Shown one piece after another: positions 26,375 through 35,934 of a stretch of 64,000 nucleotides of DNA (within the stretch, counting starts at the first letter, position 1; each line of letters starts with the position of its first letter). The DNA lies in the NCBI RefSeq assembly GCF_020567525.1, contig NZ_JAJCVI010000005.1, positions 186,001 to 250,000 on the forward strand, written 5' to 3'. The notes under the pieces were generated by a model, which was not told where the DNA came from, searched no databases, and worked only from the letters and a program-made list of their open reading frames with translations. This stretch comes from Halorubellus salinus (GTDB taxonomy: Archaea; Halobacteriota; Halobacteria; Halobacteriales; Natrialbaceae). A program made the position numbers and the translations under genes.

Positions 26375-27355
26375 ATGCCCTCTCTCCCCGAGTACGTGCA
26401 GGGAGCGTGGGAGCGCGTGCGGTCGGACGTGCTCCTGCTCGCACTCCCCGTGGTCGGTACCGTCCTCCAGTTCGAGAACGCGCTCCGGGTGCTGCGCGCC
26501 GGCCCCGGCGGCGGCGTGACGTTCGCGTTCCCGACGGGGTTCGCGACGCTGTGGTCGTTCGTGAACGTCCCGACGCCCGACGGCGTGTTCGTCCGACCGG
26601 TCGCGTTCGTCGTCGGCATCGTCGTGCACGCCGCGTTGACCGCGGTGTACGTGCCGCGCGTCGTCGAACGCGTCCGCCCGGGACGCGGCGAGGTGCGCGT
26701 CGGCGCGGCCCTCTCGCGGTACTTCGCGCCCGTGTTCGGCATCGCGCTCGCGCTCGCCGCGGTCGGGCTCGTCCTCGTCGCGTCCGCGCTCGCGCTCGGC
26801 CCGCTCGTCCTGCTCGCGTTCCCCGTCGTCCTCGCGGTCGGGTACGCGCTGTACGCCGCGCCGTTCCTCGTCGTCGTCGAGGACCGCGGCGCCGTCGACG
26901 CCATCGACCGCAGCGTCGACCTCGCGACCGACGGCGGCGCGTACGCGAGCTACGGCGGCCAGTACCTCCTGGTCGTCGCCCTCGTCTCCCTTCCCGCGTC
27001 CACCGTCGTCCGCCTCGGACTCCCCGCTCTCGCGCTCGCCGCCGTCCTCGCCGCACCGCTGGCCACCGCACTCACCGCCGCCACCGCAGCGTTCGTCACC
27101 GACCTCGTCGACGGGCGCCTCGACGACGGCCGCGCACCAGCCAGCGACGACGACCACGGCCCGACCAGCGACGACGGCCACGCCTCAACCAGCGACGACG
27201 ACCACGGCCCGACCAGCGACGAAGACTCGTCGTCCCCCCTCGGCGACGCTCGCGCCGACGACGGCAGCCGCGAAACCGAGCCGAGCGGGAATCACTGGGC
27301 ACGCGAGACGAAGCAGAAGGACCGCGACGACCACGCCACCGACGCCGACCGCTAG
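26375..27355 (+). CDS. Multi-helix membrane protein with acidic repeat tail
   Basis: Protein of 326 residues. Residues about 1-245 hold six helices ([57 protein letters not shown] and others), the layout of conserved haloarchaeal membrane proteins of unknown role. The tail from about residue 255 is hydrophilic and contains four 8-residue repeats of the form SDDDHGPT, then a charged end with no membrane segment. The ATG begins [18 protein letters not shown]. Its stop codon overlaps the stop codon of the convergent gene in a CTAG palindrome. Confidence 0.75.
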   Translation: MPSLPEYVQGAWERVRSDVLLLALPVVGTVLQFENALRVLRAGPGGGVTFAFPTGFATLWSFVNVPTPDGVFVRPVAFVVGIVVHAALTAVYVPRVVERVRPGRGEVRVGAALSRYFAPVFGIALALAAVGLVLVASALALGPLVLLAFPVVLAVGYALYAAPFLVVVEDRGAVDAIDRSVDLATDGGAYASYGGQYLLVVALVSLPASTVVRLGLPALALAAVLAAPLATALTAATAAFVTDLVDGRLDDGRAPASDDDHGPTSDDGHASTSDDDHGPTSDEDSSSPLGDARADDGSRETEPSGNHWARETKQKDRDDHATDADR

Positions 27356-28050
27356 TTCTGGTCCGGACGGGACCGGCCGTCGGTCGTGCCGTGAGGCGGT
27401 TCGACGCCCTCTACGGCCTCGACGACTTCGGTGTCCTTCTCGGTGTCGACGTGCCAGCGGTCGACGGTGTCCTCGTACTCGTAGAGTCGCTCGGCGACCT
27501 CCTCCTTGAGGTCGTCGTCGTTCACGTTCACCTCGAAGACGAACGTGTCGTCGTCGCCGCCGGTCTGCTGGATGTTCGCGGAGACGAGCGCGTTGTCGAA
27601 GTAGTACGGCGCGAGCTGCGTCATCACGTGCTGGTAGACGGTGTCCTCGACCTTGCGGAGTGCCTTCCGCCCCGCCGAGTCGGCCGCGCGCGCGACGTAC
27701 CCGATGGACTTGCGCCACTCCTCGACGGCGTCGTCGGTCTCGCCGTCGCCGAGGCGCTCGTAGGACTCGCTTATCTTCTCGCCCGCGGACTGCACGTCCT
27801 CGCCGGGTTCCTTCCCGGCCTTCTCGCCCTCGCCCTCCTCGACGCTCGCCTGGTCGGCGGTCTTCGGTGCGACGTCGTCGTCGATGTCCTCGTGATGCTT
27901 CGGTCGCCACTCTTCCCACTCGTCGAACGCGCCCGCGTGCTCCTCGTAGGGGACGTCGAGGTCCCGGAACGCCCGCGTGACGCGCTCGCCGTGCTCGACG
28001 ACGTCCGACCACGACCCACGGACCTTGAATCCGGAGATGCTCTCTTCCAT
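27352..28050 (-). CDS. DUF5828-like acidic soluble protein
   Basis: Protein of 232 residues beginning [20 protein letters not shown], acidic and without membrane segments. A charged linker (residues about 70-95) divides an N-terminal domain ([20 protein letters not shown]) from a helical C-terminal domain ([39 protein letters not shown]). The match to the DUF5828 haloarchaeal family is from memory and only moderately sure; no function is known. TATA-like ACTTATGTG lies about 30 bases upstream. Confidence 0.7.
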   Translation of the reverse strand: MEESISGFKVRGSWSDVVEHGERVTRAFRDLDVPYEEHAGAFDEWEEWRPKHHEDIDDDVAPKTADQASVEEGEGEKAGKEPGEDVQSAGEKISESYERLGDGETDDAVEEWRKSIGYVARAADSAGRKALRKVEDTVYQHVMTQLAPYYFDNALVSANIQQTGGDDDTFVFEVNVNDDDLKEEVAERLYEYEDTVDRWHVDTEKDTEVVEAVEGVEPPHGTTDGRSRPDQN

Positions 28051-28323
28051 CCTGACTACGTCCTAGGTCCGCGAGAACACATAAGTATCACTCGGCGAGC
28101 GCATCGATACCAGCCGGCACGGATCGCTGTCGCCGGGGCGTTCGCCGCGGCCGCCACCCGAGGGCGACCATCGCGTCCGGCCAGCACCGCCGCGCACGAA
28201 GCCCTCCGGGACGCCGCTGCCGGGCGACAGCGCACGCGAGACCGTGCGTTCGCCGCGCGCTGGGGCGTTCTCCCGTCGGTTCCGACCGGTACTTTCTATT
28301 GCCCACGAATCGCGCGTTCGAGT

Positions 28324-29001
28324 ATGACCATCGAGAACCGCGACGAGGCGTACCTCGTCACGCACGCGCTCGCGAAGGACACGCTCTCGAAGCTCCGGAG
28401 CGTGGAGACGGAGCAGGTGGCGTTCCGGAAGGGCCTCGTGAAACTCGGCCGTATCTGTGGGTACGAGATCATCGACGGTCGGATGGAGACGGAGTACGTC
28501 CAGATCGAGACGCCGCTCGCGGACACGATGGGCGAGCGCGTGAAGGGGCTCGACGACGTCGTCATCGTGAACGTGCTGCGGGCGGCGACGCCGTTCGTCG
28601 AGGGGCTCCTGAAGGCGTTCCCGCGCGCTCGCCAGGGCGTCATCTCCGCGAGCCGCGACGAGGAGGCCGGGCGGAACGAGGACGGCGAGTTCCCGATCAC
28701 GGTCGACTACGTGAAGCTCCCGGAGATAACGTCCGAGGACACGGTCATCGTCGCGGACCCGATGCTCGCGACGGGGTCGACGATGGGGCGCGTCCTCGAG
28801 CACGTCACGGAGAACGCGCCCGAGCCCGAGCACCTCGTCGCGCTGTCGGCGGTGTCGGCGCCGGAAGGCCTCGTTCGCGTCGCCGAGCAGTGCCCGGAGG
28901 CGGACCTCCTGACGGTCGCTATCGACGACGAGCTCGACGAGAACGGCTTCATCGTCCCCGGGCTCGGGGACGCGGGCGACCGCGCGTTCCGGACGACGTA
29001 G
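28324..29001 (+). CDS. upp: Uracil phosphoribosyltransferase
   Basis: Pyrimidine salvage enzyme of 225 residues that makes UMP from uracil and PRPP. Seen: [10 protein letters not shown] in the family's substrate loop area, the PRPP-binding motif [20 protein letters not shown], and the C-terminal uracil-binding [15 protein letters not shown]. Length and motifs are normal. The ATG has a TATA-like TTTCTATTG about 27 bases upstream, so transcription is probably leaderless. Confidence 0.96.
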   Translation: MTIENRDEAYLVTHALAKDTLSKLRSVETEQVAFRKGLVKLGRICGYEIIDGRMETEYVQIETPLADTMGERVKGLDDVVIVNVLRAATPFVEGLLKAFPRARQGVISASRDEEAGRNEDGEFPITVDYVKLPEITSEDTVIVADPMLATGSTMGRVLEHVTENAPEPEHLVALSAVSAPEGLVRVAEQCPEADLLTVAIDDELDENGFIVPGLGDAGDRAFRTT

Positions 29002-29036
29002 CGCGGAACGTAGCGAGCGGCCGCACGGAACGGGGG

Positions 29037-29044
29037 TTTATTAC
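29037..29044 (+). promoter_or_regulatory. TATA-like box of the small zinc-ribbon gene
   Basis: TTTATTAC is centred about 27 bases before the ATG at 29067 and lies just after upp, giving the small gene its own promoter. Confidence 0.5.
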
Positions 29045-29066
29045 GAGTGGCGTGCACGTAGCGGGC

Positions 29067-29276
29067 ATGACCGAGGACGCGTGCGACGATTGCGGGGACG
29101 CGGTGTCCGACGCGCTGGCGCGGACGGTGCGGTTGGCGGTCGACCGCACCCAGATAGACTCCCAGCGACTGTGCCCGGACTGCTTCGCGGGCTGGATCGA
29201 CCGCTATCAGGCGGAGATGCAACCGGGCGGGATGGACGAGCCGACGATCGACGACGACGACATCATCGTCGACTGA
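29067..29276 (+). CDS. Small CxxC-CxxC zinc-ribbon-like protein
   Basis: Protein of 69 residues with two CxxC pairs (CDDC near residue 6 and CPDC near 37), which probably bind one zinc ion, followed by an amphipathic helix (FAGWIDRYQAEM) and an acidic end (DEPTIDDDDIIVD). Haloarchaeal genomes encode many such small zinc-finger proteins; most are uncharacterised. It has its own TATA-like box, so it is not simply a distal part of the upp transcript. Confidence 0.75.
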   Translation: MTEDACDDCGDAVSDALARTVRLAVDRTQIDSQRLCPDCFAGWIDRYQAEMQPGGMDEPTIDDDDIIVD

Positions 29277-29706
29277 CCCGTCGTCGCTCGCCCAGCGAAC
29301 CCCTTCGTTTCGCGTCTAGACCGCCCGACAGCGGCGCGTCCGGGTCGTCGTTCGCTCCACGGGAGACGGACCCCTCGAGCGCTCGTGAGCGGTCTCGAGG
29401 CCACGTCGTCGATGGGGAGTGCTCCGGAGCGCTCGCGAGCGCACGCCACCGAACCCCCTCGTTTCGGGTCCGGAACCCGGATACTGCGCCGGGGTGTGAG
29501 TCGTTCGACCTCGGGACGAAACGACCCTTCGGAGGCGTCGTCGGGGCGGTGGCGTGAGGTGTGACGACCGATGTGCGTCGGTCCACGGGAGACGACGCGG
29601 CCGGTGACCGCGAGAACGTCGTCTCGCCGTCGCTCCAGCGTCCGCGAGCCACCACGGCCCCGACCGAGGCGAAAGCCGTTTGGCCGCCCGCGCCAACGCT
29701 CCCGCA
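29277..29706. other. Intergenic region with a spaced direct repeat
   Basis: About 430 bases without a protein-like frame. CGAACCCCTTCGTTTCGCGTC near 29296 recurs with few changes near 29452, and several GAGCGCTCG-type palindromic bits lie between (29375-29385 and 29435-29448). The end holds AAAGCCGTTTGG, a TATA-like box for surE. Confidence 0.5.
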
Positions 29707-30573
29707 ATGACCGACGTTCTCCTGACGAACGACGACGGTATCGACGCGGACGGACTCGCGGCGCTCTACGAGGAACTGCGGGCGCTCGGGGACGTCACCG
29801 TCGTCGCGCCAGCCGAGAACCAGAGCGGCGTCGGCCGGGAACGCTCGCAGTACGTCACGCGCGAGGAACACCCGTGGGGGTACGCGGTCGACGGGACGCC
29901 CGCGGACTGCGTCGCGTACGCCCTGCGCGGCCTCGACACCGAGTTCGACCTCGTCGTCTCCGGCGCCAATCACGGCCCGAACCTCGGCGCGTACGTCCTC
30001 GGCCGCAGCGGGACCGTCGGCGCCGCGATGGAGGCCGCGTTCCTCGGGACGCCCGCGGTCGCAGTGTCGGCGTACCACTCGCGGGACTTCCACGTGCATC
30101 CGCCCGACGACCACGACTTCGACCCGCCGGCGCGCGTCGCCCGCGAGGTCGTCGCGGCCGCACTCGACGCCGGCGTGTTCGACGACGTCGACGTCCTGAA
30201 CGTGAACGCGCCGATCGAGGACGCCGACGCGCGCGTCCGCCTCACGCGACCCGACGCGGACTTCGACCTGCACGTCGAACGCCACGAGGACACCGACGAC
30301 CTCCCCGTCGACGTCGCGAACGACCAGGACGTCATCGGTCTCGAGGACTCGCTGTGGCCGCACGTCGTCGGCTGGGAGAACCCGATGCCGGGCATCGACG
30401 AGCACCGCGAGCGCTACCCCGTCGGCACGGAGCGGCGCGCCGTCATCGACGGCGAGGTCGGCGTCTCCGGGCTGACCGCGCCGCGGAACGCGCTCGAGAC
30501 CGACGCGCTCGAACGCGTCGTCCGGTCGGTCGACCGCGCTCGCACCGCGCTCGCGGACGCCGGCGACGAGTAG
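29707..30573 (+). CDS. surE: 5'/3'-nucleotidase SurE
   Basis: Metal-dependent nucleotidase of 288 residues acting on nucleoside monophosphates. Seen: VLLTNDDGIDADGL with the two metal-binding Asp residues at the N terminus, VVAPAENQSGVG, the signature FDLVVSGANHGPNLG and GTVGAAMEAAFLGTPAVAVS. The C terminus (GLTAPRNALETDALERVV) is typical for haloarchaeal SurE. The start is fixed by the MTDVLLTNDDG motif. Confidence 0.95.
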   Translation: MTDVLLTNDDGIDADGLAALYEELRALGDVTVVAPAENQSGVGRERSQYVTREEHPWGYAVDGTPADCVAYALRGLDTEFDLVVSGANHGPNLGAYVLGRSGTVGAAMEAAFLGTPAVAVSAYHSRDFHVHPPDDHDFDPPARVAREVVAAALDAGVFDDVDVLNVNAPIEDADARVRLTRPDADFDLHVERHEDTDDLPVDVANDQDVIGLEDSLWPHVVGWENPMPGIDEHRERYPVGTERRAVIDGEVGVSGLTAPRNALETDALERVVRSVDRARTALADAGDE

Positions 30574-30603
30574 CCCGACGGCCAGTCGGGCCCGACCCGC
30601 CGG

Positions 30604-31830
30604 TCACCGCGAGAACGCTGCGACCGCGGCGAGCGCGACGAGCGCGCCGACGAGCGCCGCCAGCAGCGCGCCGAACGCGACCTGGAACCCGTACGCTTCG
30701 GCGAGGACGCCGACGGTCGCGGGTGCCACCGCGCCGACGCCCATGATGGCGGTGCGGACGACGCCGAGCGCACCACCGGCGACGTCGTCCGGGACGAGTT
30801 CCACGAGGTACGCGCCCCGGACCGGCCGGAACCCGTGACTGCCGAGACCGAACGCGACGACGCTCGCACCGACGACGAGGACGCCCGCGGTCGGGACCGC
30901 GACGACGAGCGCGAGCCCGACCGCGGCGAGCGCGAGCGCCGCCGCGATGACGGGCAGTCGCCCGAGACGGTCGCTCGCCGCACCCGTCGCCACCTGGACG
31001 ACGCTCACCGCGAACAACACCGCGTACACCGTTCCCGCGGTCGCGGTCGACAGCCCGCCGACGTCGACGAGATACGTCGGGAGGAACGCGACGGCGCCGT
31101 TGTACGAGAAGGAGAACAGGACGGTGACGGCGACGAACGCGGCGACGTCGCGGTCCGCGAACAGCGCCGCGTACGCCGAGAGCGACGTCCCGCTGTCGGG
31201 GTCGCCCGCGCCGGCGTCGCCGACGCGCCCGGGAACGCGGAGCGCGAACGCGCCGGCGAGCACGAGCCCGATCGCGCCCGCAGCGAGGAAGACGCCAGGC
31301 CAGTCGAACGCGTCCGCGAGCACGCCCGTCGTCACCGCGACCACCGCCACCGGTGCGACCACACCGCCGAACGCCCCGAACGTGTCGAGGACGCCGAGCG
31401 CCCGACCGCGGTGCCGCGAGTAGACCCGCGACAGGAGCGGGACGGCGACGGTCTTGTGCATCCCCGTGCCGACGCCCACGAGGATCATCGCCGCGACGAG
31501 GACCGCGAACGGCAGCGGTGAGCCGACCGCCAGTGGCGCGGCGAGCGCGAGCGACGCGACCGCCGCGATCAGCGCGCCCGCGGTGACCACGCGCCACCCG
31601 CCGAAGCGATCCGCGAGCACGCCAGAGGGCAACTGCATCGCCGCGTACGCGAGCATCAACGCGGTGAACGCCCCACCGACCACCGCGTTCGACACGCCGT
31701 ACTCGCCAGTCAAGGTCGGGAACAGCGGCGGGAACAGGTACCGGAGGAACTTCGCGAGGAACCAGATGCTCGCCGTCAGCGCGAGCGCGTCGCCGCGCGC
31801 GACCCGCGACCGGAACGAACGCCAGCCCAC
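30604..31830 (-). CDS. Major facilitator superfamily transporter
   Basis: Membrane protein of 408 residues with twelve hydrophobic segments. Seen: the loop 2-3 motif GVLADRFGGWRVV (G-x-L-a-D-r-x-G-r form) and its echo in the second half, GAASDRLGRLPVI. The substrate is unknown; the layout resembles sugar or drug efflux members. The start is GTG. It begins three bases after the end of ffh on the same strand, so the two are likely one transcript although unrelated in role. Confidence 0.85.
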   Translation of the reverse strand: MGWRSFRSRVARGDALALTASIWFLAKFLRYLFPPLFPTLTGEYGVSNAVVGGAFTALMLAYAAMQLPSGVLADRFGGWRVVTAGALIAAVASLALAAPLAVGSPLPFAVLVAAMILVGVGTGMHKTVAVPLLSRVYSRHRGRALGVLDTFGAFGGVVAPVAVVAVTTGVLADAFDWPGVFLAAGAIGLVLAGAFALRVPGRVGDAGAGDPDSGTSLSAYAALFADRDVAAFVAVTVLFSFSYNGAVAFLPTYLVDVGGLSTATAGTVYAVLFAVSVVQVATGAASDRLGRLPVIAAALALAAVGLALVVAVPTAGVLVVGASVVAFGLGSHGFRPVRGAYLVELVPDDVAGGALGVVRTAIMGVGAVAPATVGVLAEAYGFQVAFGALLAALVGALVALAAVAAFSR

Positions 31831-31833
31831 CGC

Positions 31834-33240
31834 TCAGTCGCCGAAGGGACCCTTGCCGCCACCCATACCGCCCATGCCGCCCATGCCGCCACCGCCCTCG
31901 CCCTGCATCTTCTTCATCATCCGCTGCATGTCGCCGTCCATCCCGCCCTGGAACTGCTTGAGGGTGCGCTCCATCATCTTGTGCTGCTGGAGGAGCTCGC
32001 GGACCTCCTCCTCGTCGCAGCCAGAGCCGCGCGCGATGCGTTCGACCTGCGTCTGCCCGACGCCACGCGGGTTCTCCATCTCCTTCTCCGTCATCGAGTC
32101 CATGATGATCTCGAACCGCCGCATCCGGTCCTGGGTGACGTCCATCGCGTCGTCCGGCAACTGGTCCTTGATGCCGCCGCCCATCCCCGGGATCATGTCC
32201 ATGATCTGGTCGAGCGGCCCCATGTTGTTCATCGCCTCCAGCTGCTTCTGCATGTCCTTCAGGGTGAACTCCCCCTTCAGCATGTCCTCGGGGTCCCAGT
32301 CGTCCTCCTCGTCGCCCGTCTCCTCCATCGCGCGCTCGACGCGCTCGGTGAGCTGCTTCAGGTCACCCATCCCGAGCAGGCGCGAGATGAAGCTCTCGGG
32401 CTCGAACCGCTCGATGTCCTTGACCTCCTCGCCGGTGCCGAGGAACCCGATGGACGAATCGGTCTGGTCGACCGCGGTCAGTGCACCGCCACCCTTCGCG
32501 GTCCCGTCGAGCTTCGTGATGACGACGCCGTCGATGCCGATGGACTCGTCGAACTGACTCGCCTGGTCCTTCGCGCCCTGCCCGATGGCGGCGTCGAGCA
32601 CGAGCAGCGACCGGTCCGGGTCGACGGTGCGCTCGATCTCCTCGATCTCGCTGATGAGGTCGTCCTCGAGCGCGTGCCGCCCCGCCGTGTCCACGATGTG
32701 CACTTCCGCGTCCGACGTCGCCTCCAGGCCCTCGCGAGCGATCTGCACGGGATCGTCGCAGTCGGGGTCGCCGTAGAACTCGACTTCCGCGCGCGACGCC
32801 ATCTCCTTCGCCTGGTCGTACGCACCCGGGCGGAACGTGTCCGTCTGGATCACTGCAGGGCGGAGGCCCTTCTTCGAGAACCACCACGCCATCTTCGCCG
32901 CGCTCGTCGTCTTCCCCGACCCCTGGAGGCCCGCGAGCAGGATCGTCTGCTCTTCGAGCGGGATGTCCGTGGACTCGCCGACCATGTCGACGAGTTCCTC
33001 GTAGACGATGCGGAGGACGTGGTCGCGCGCCGTGGTTCCCTTCGGTGGTTCCTCGTCGAGCGACCGCTCCTTGATGCGGTCCGAGAGGTCCATCACGAGG
33101 GAGACGTCGACGTCGGCCTGCAGGAGCGACCGCTGGATCTCCTTGACGACCTCCTCGACGTCTTCCTCCGAGATGCGTGACTTCCCGCGGAGCGTGTCGA
33201 GCGTGCCCCGCAGAGAGCTTCCGAGGTCGTCGAGTACCAT
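31834..33240 (-). CDS. ffh: Signal recognition particle 54 kDa protein
   Basis: SRP GTPase of 468 residues that binds 7S RNA and nascent hydrophobic signals. N domain residues about 1-85; G domain with P-loop [15 protein letters not shown], the [10 protein letters not shown] insertion motif, DTAGRH and [12 protein letters not shown] domain from about residue 295 with methionine-rich helices ([27 protein letters not shown]) and a glycine-methionine tail ([20 protein letters not shown]). Length is normal. Its partner receptor FtsY is encoded about 1 kb upstream on the same strand. A poly-A/T stretch (AAAAAGGCCTTTAGG) upstream is the promoter candidate. Confidence 0.97.
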   Translation of the reverse strand: MVLDDLGSSLRGTLDTLRGKSRISEEDVEEVVKEIQRSLLQADVDVSLVMDLSDRIKERSLDEEPPKGTTARDHVLRIVYEELVDMVGESTDIPLEEQTILLAGLQGSGKTTSAAKMAWWFSKKGLRPAVIQTDTFRPGAYDQAKEMASRAEVEFYGDPDCDDPVQIAREGLEATSDAEVHIVDTAGRHALEDDLISEIEEIERTVDPDRSLLVLDAAIGQGAKDQASQFDESIGIDGVVITKLDGTAKGGGALTAVDQTDSSIGFLGTGEEVKDIERFEPESFISRLLGMGDLKQLTERVERAMEETGDEEDDWDPEDMLKGEFTLKDMQKQLEAMNNMGPLDQIMDMIPGMGGGIKDQLPDDAMDVTQDRMRRFEIIMDSMTEKEMENPRGVGQTQVERIARGSGCDEEEVRELLQQHKMMERTLKQFQGGMDGDMQRMMKKMQGEGGGGMGGMGGMGGGKGPFGD

Positions 33241-33513
33241 TATTGGACGCAGGTACGGGACTCCCACCTAAAGGCCTTTTTCTCGCGCACGAGGACCAAC
33301 CGAGTCCGCGCCGGACACCTCACCACTCGGACAGGAACTGTCTTCGCGATAACTTTTTCAGGAGGGAATCCTGTATTCGTGAACGCAGCTGGTGCCTCGC
33401 CACCGCTGGCTGTGGGTGAGTCAGCTACCGACGCTGGCTGTCATCCTCCACTTCCATCACCACTTTCGCACGCCACCCGCGAGCGACCGCGTTCGACGAC
33501 AGTGAGCGACCGC
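33241..33513. other. Intergenic region upstream of ffh
   Basis: No convincing gene. A short GTG frame starting near 33379 is open for about 55 codons but its composition (Pro/Ala/Arg-rich) is unconvincing. GATAACTTTTTCAGGA near 33348-33363 is AT-rich, and CAGGAGGGAATCCTG is a 5-bp-stem hairpin (33359-33373). Confidence 0.45.
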
Positions 33514-33592
33514 GATGCGAGGACAGAATCGCCTCAGGCCCGACCGTGATGCGAGGACAGAATCGCCTCAGGCCCGACCGCGGTGCGAGGAC
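33508..33592. repeat. Tandem repeat containing a stop codon, 34-bp period
   Basis: GATGCGAGGACAGAATCGCC units start at 33514 and 33548, and a third (GGTGCGAGGACC) at 33582 is inside the HalX gene. Read on the minus strand, the last codons and stop of that gene (TCGGGCCTGA) are copied twice more downstream. Confidence 0.9.
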
Positions 33593-34140
33593 CGGTACGC
33601 CTCGAGTACCGAGTCGAAGTCGTCGACGGTCCGCTGGAGGCGGTCCTTCAGTTCGTCGTACTCCTCGACGAGCGACTCCCACTCCGAGCGCCCCGAGAGC
33701 GCCATCTCGCGGTGCTCGGCGAGCAACACGCGCCGCTTCGTCTCGAGTCGCAGGAACCGCTGGAGGTCCGCATCGTGCTCGCGCACCCGCATCTGGCGTT
33801 CGATCGCGTCCACGAGCTCGTCGTGCTGCACGGGCTTGACGAGGTAATCGTCGAACGGCATCTCGAGCACGTCCAACTCCGGGTCGATTGCGGTCACCAC
33901 GATGACCGCGGGGTCCGCGTCCCGTCGCTCCAGCATCTCCAGCACGTCGTCGCCGGAGTACCCCGGCATCCGTCGGTCGAGTAACACCACGTCGACGTCC
34001 TCGTCCACCTCCGCGAGGAACGCCTCCCCCTCGTAGACCGTGCGAACGTCGTACTCTCCGCGCAACCAGAGCGTGAACATGTTCGCGAGCTTCTCCTCAT
34101 CGTCGACGACGAGCACGGTCGTCTCCTGGTCTCCTGGCAT
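33568..34140 (-). CDS. HalX-domain response regulator
   Basis: Protein of 190 residues. Residues about 1-120 form a receiver: VLVVDDEEKLANMF, phospho-acceptor Asp in VVLLDRRMPGYSGDDVL, VTAIDP and the Lys of DYLVKPVQHDE. Residues about 125-190 are the HalX domain, a helical region (RFLRLETKRRVLLAEHREMA, WESLVEEYDELKDRLQRTV) found after receivers in haloarchaea. It has no kinase next to it. It sits between ftsY and ffh, where it is not expected from function. Confidence 0.93.
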   Translation of the reverse strand: MPGDQETTVLVVDDEEKLANMFTLWLRGEYDVRTVYEGEAFLAEVDEDVDVVLLDRRMPGYSGDDVLEMLERRDADPAVIVVTAIDPELDVLEMPFDDYLVKPVQHDELVDAIERQMRVREHDADLQRFLRLETKRRVLLAEHREMALSGRSEWESLVEEYDELKDRLQRTVDDFDSVLEAYRSSHRGRA

Positions 34141-34218
34141 CTGCTATCCGGGCACTAATATGTGGAGCGACTTAGCCGTTGTAGCCGACCGCGAAGAAGA
34201 ATCGTCGTGACCGCGCCG

Positions 34219-35466
34219 TCAGTCATCCTCGAGCAGCCGGTCGACCATCCGGTCCGGGTCGAACCGCTCCAGGTGGTCGTACCCCTGCCCGACGCCGAGG
34301 AAGAGGATGGGTTTCCCGGTGACGTGCGCGACCGAGATGGCGGCACCACCGTTGGAGTCCGCGTCCGCCTTCGTCAGGATGGCGCCGTCGATCTCCGCCG
34401 CGTCGTTGAACTGCTTCGCGCGCTGCACGGCGTCCTGGCCCGCGACCGCCTCGTCCACGAACAACGTCATGTCCGGGCCGACGACCCGCCCGATCTTCTC
34501 GAGCTGGTCCATCAGGCCCTCGTTCGTGTGGAGACGGCCCGCGGTGTCGCCGAGGACGACGTCCACGTCGTTCGCGTTCGCGTACTCCACGGCGTCGTAG
34601 ATGACCGCCGCCGGGTCACCGCCCTGCTCGTGCCTGATGAGTTTCTTCCCGAGCGCGTCCGCGTGCTCCTGGATCTGCTCGTTCGCACCCGCACGGTACG
34701 TGTCGCCGTTCGCCAGCACCGACGACATGCCGCGTTCCTCGAAGTACCGCGCCATCTTCGCGATACTCGTCGTCTTCCCGACGCCGTTGACGCCCGTGAA
34801 GATGATGACGAGCGGCTTGTCGGCCTCGGCGACGCGCTGCTCGAAGTCGAACTGGCCGACGCTGATGACGTCGTAGAGCGCGTTCCGGAGCGCCTCCTCG
34901 ACGACCGACCCGGTCGACTCCGTGAACTTCCGAGTCTCCCCGACGAGGTCCTCGCGGATGTTGTCCAGAATCTGCTGGGCGACACCCATCTCGACGTCCG
35001 AGGACAATAGCGCGATCTCGAGCTCCTGGAGGGGGCCTTCGAGGTCCTCCTCCTCGATGACGAACTTGCCCGTGGCGAGGGACTTCGCCTTCCGGGCGAA
35101 CCCCGTCGACTTCGAGTCCTCGTCGTCCGTCTCGTCGTCCGCGTCGGTCTCCGCCACGCCCGCGTCGGCCGCGTCGGCGTCGACTGCCTCCGCATCGGCC
35201 GCGTCAGCGTCGACCGTCTCCGCCTCGGTCGCGTCGCTGGCCGCCGCATCCGAGGTGTCCGCGTCGTCCACAGCGGTCGCTGCGTCCGTCGACGCGGTTG
35301 CGTCGTCGGTCGCGCCAGCCTCGTCGCCGTCGACGTCGGCCGCGTCGACGACCTCGCCGTCAGCGACCTCGGCGTCCTCGGGGTCGAGCTCCTCGGCGTT
35401 CTCCTCGGCCGCCTCCTCGGCGTCCTTCCGGAAGCTCCCGAGCTTCTCCTTCAGACTGTCGAACAT
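34219..35466 (-). CDS. ftsY: SRP receptor GTPase FtsY
   Basis: Membrane-associated GTPase of 415 residues that docks SRP-ribosome complexes. Residues about 20-115 are an extremely acidic, Ala/Asp-rich A domain with tandem units such as DADAADAEAVDADAADAG; residues about 120-200 are the N domain; the G domain has GVNGVGKTTSIAKMA, DTYRAGANEQ, DTAGRLHTN and TKADADSNGGA. The acidic region is longer than in many archaea. It starts six bases after pfdA; rplX-pfdA-ftsY is a known archaeal gene order. Confidence 0.97.
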   Translation of the reverse strand: MFDSLKEKLGSFRKDAEEAAEENAEELDPEDAEVADGEVVDAADVDGDEAGATDDATASTDAATAVDDADTSDAAASDATEAETVDADAADAEAVDADAADAGVAETDADDETDDEDSKSTGFARKAKSLATGKFVIEEEDLEGPLQELEIALLSSDVEMGVAQQILDNIREDLVGETRKFTESTGSVVEEALRNALYDVISVGQFDFEQRVAEADKPLVIIFTGVNGVGKTTSIAKMARYFEERGMSSVLANGDTYRAGANEQIQEHADALGKKLIRHEQGGDPAAVIYDAVEYANANDVDVVLGDTAGRLHTNEGLMDQLEKIGRVVGPDMTLFVDEAVAGQDAVQRAKQFNDAAEIDGAILTKADADSNGGAAISVAHVTGKPILFLGVGQGYDHLERFDPDRMVDRLLEDD

Positions 35467-35472
35467 CGAGCC

Positions 35473-35934
35473 TTACTCGTCGTCGCCTTCCTGCTGCTGC
35501 ATCTGCTGCATCTGCTGCTGCATCTGCTGCTGCTGCATCTGCTGGGCCTTCTCCTCGAGCTCGCTGGACTCGGCTTCGAGGTCGTCGATGTCCGCGGAGA
35601 CGTCGTCGATCTTGTCGTCGACGACGCCCTTCTTCGTCTCGAGCGTCTCGATGGCGTCGGCCTCGGACTGCTCGGCCGCGTACCCGCCGCCGAGTCCGAC
35701 GACGACCTCGTCGAGGTCCTGGACTTCCGCGCGAACGTACGCGTCGCCGCCGAGGGGCACCTGCACCGTCGACCCCGTCTCCAGGGTCTCGAGGGCCTCG
35801 ATGGCCTCGTCGATCTCGGTCTTCTCGTCGCGGAGGTCCTCGATGTCCGCTTCGAGACCCTCTATCTCCTCCTGGATCTGCTGGAGTTCCTGGGAGAGCT
35901 GCTGGAGTTCACCGCCGCCACCACCACCCATCAT
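35473..35934 (-). CDS. pfdA: Prefoldin subunit alpha
   Basis: Co-chaperone subunit of 153 residues that forms a hexamer with beta subunits and passes unfolded proteins to the thermosome. Seen: two coiled-coil helices (ELQQLSQELQQIQEEIEGLE and ETKKGVVDDKIDDVSADIDD-type stretches) flanking the beta-hairpin core VQVPLGGDAYVRAEVQDLDE, and a C-terminal Gln/Met-only run after about residue 130 (QQMQQQQMQQQMQQMQQQ). The start overlaps the end of rplX by four bases (ATGA type), so translation is coupled. The beta subunit is not in this window. Confidence 0.95.
   Translation of the reverse strand: MMGGGGGGELQQLSQELQQIQEEIEGLEADIEDLRDEKTEIDEAIEALETLETGSTVQVPLGGDAYVRAEVQDLDEVVVGLGGGYAAEQSEADAIETLETKKGVVDDKIDDVSADIDDLEAESSELEEKAQQMQQQQMQQQMQQMQQQEGDDE

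Noticed and set aside
33379-33549. Short GTG frame upstream of ffh
   Set aside because: About 55 codons, Pro/Ala/Arg-rich, ends inside the tandem repeat and has no conserved features.
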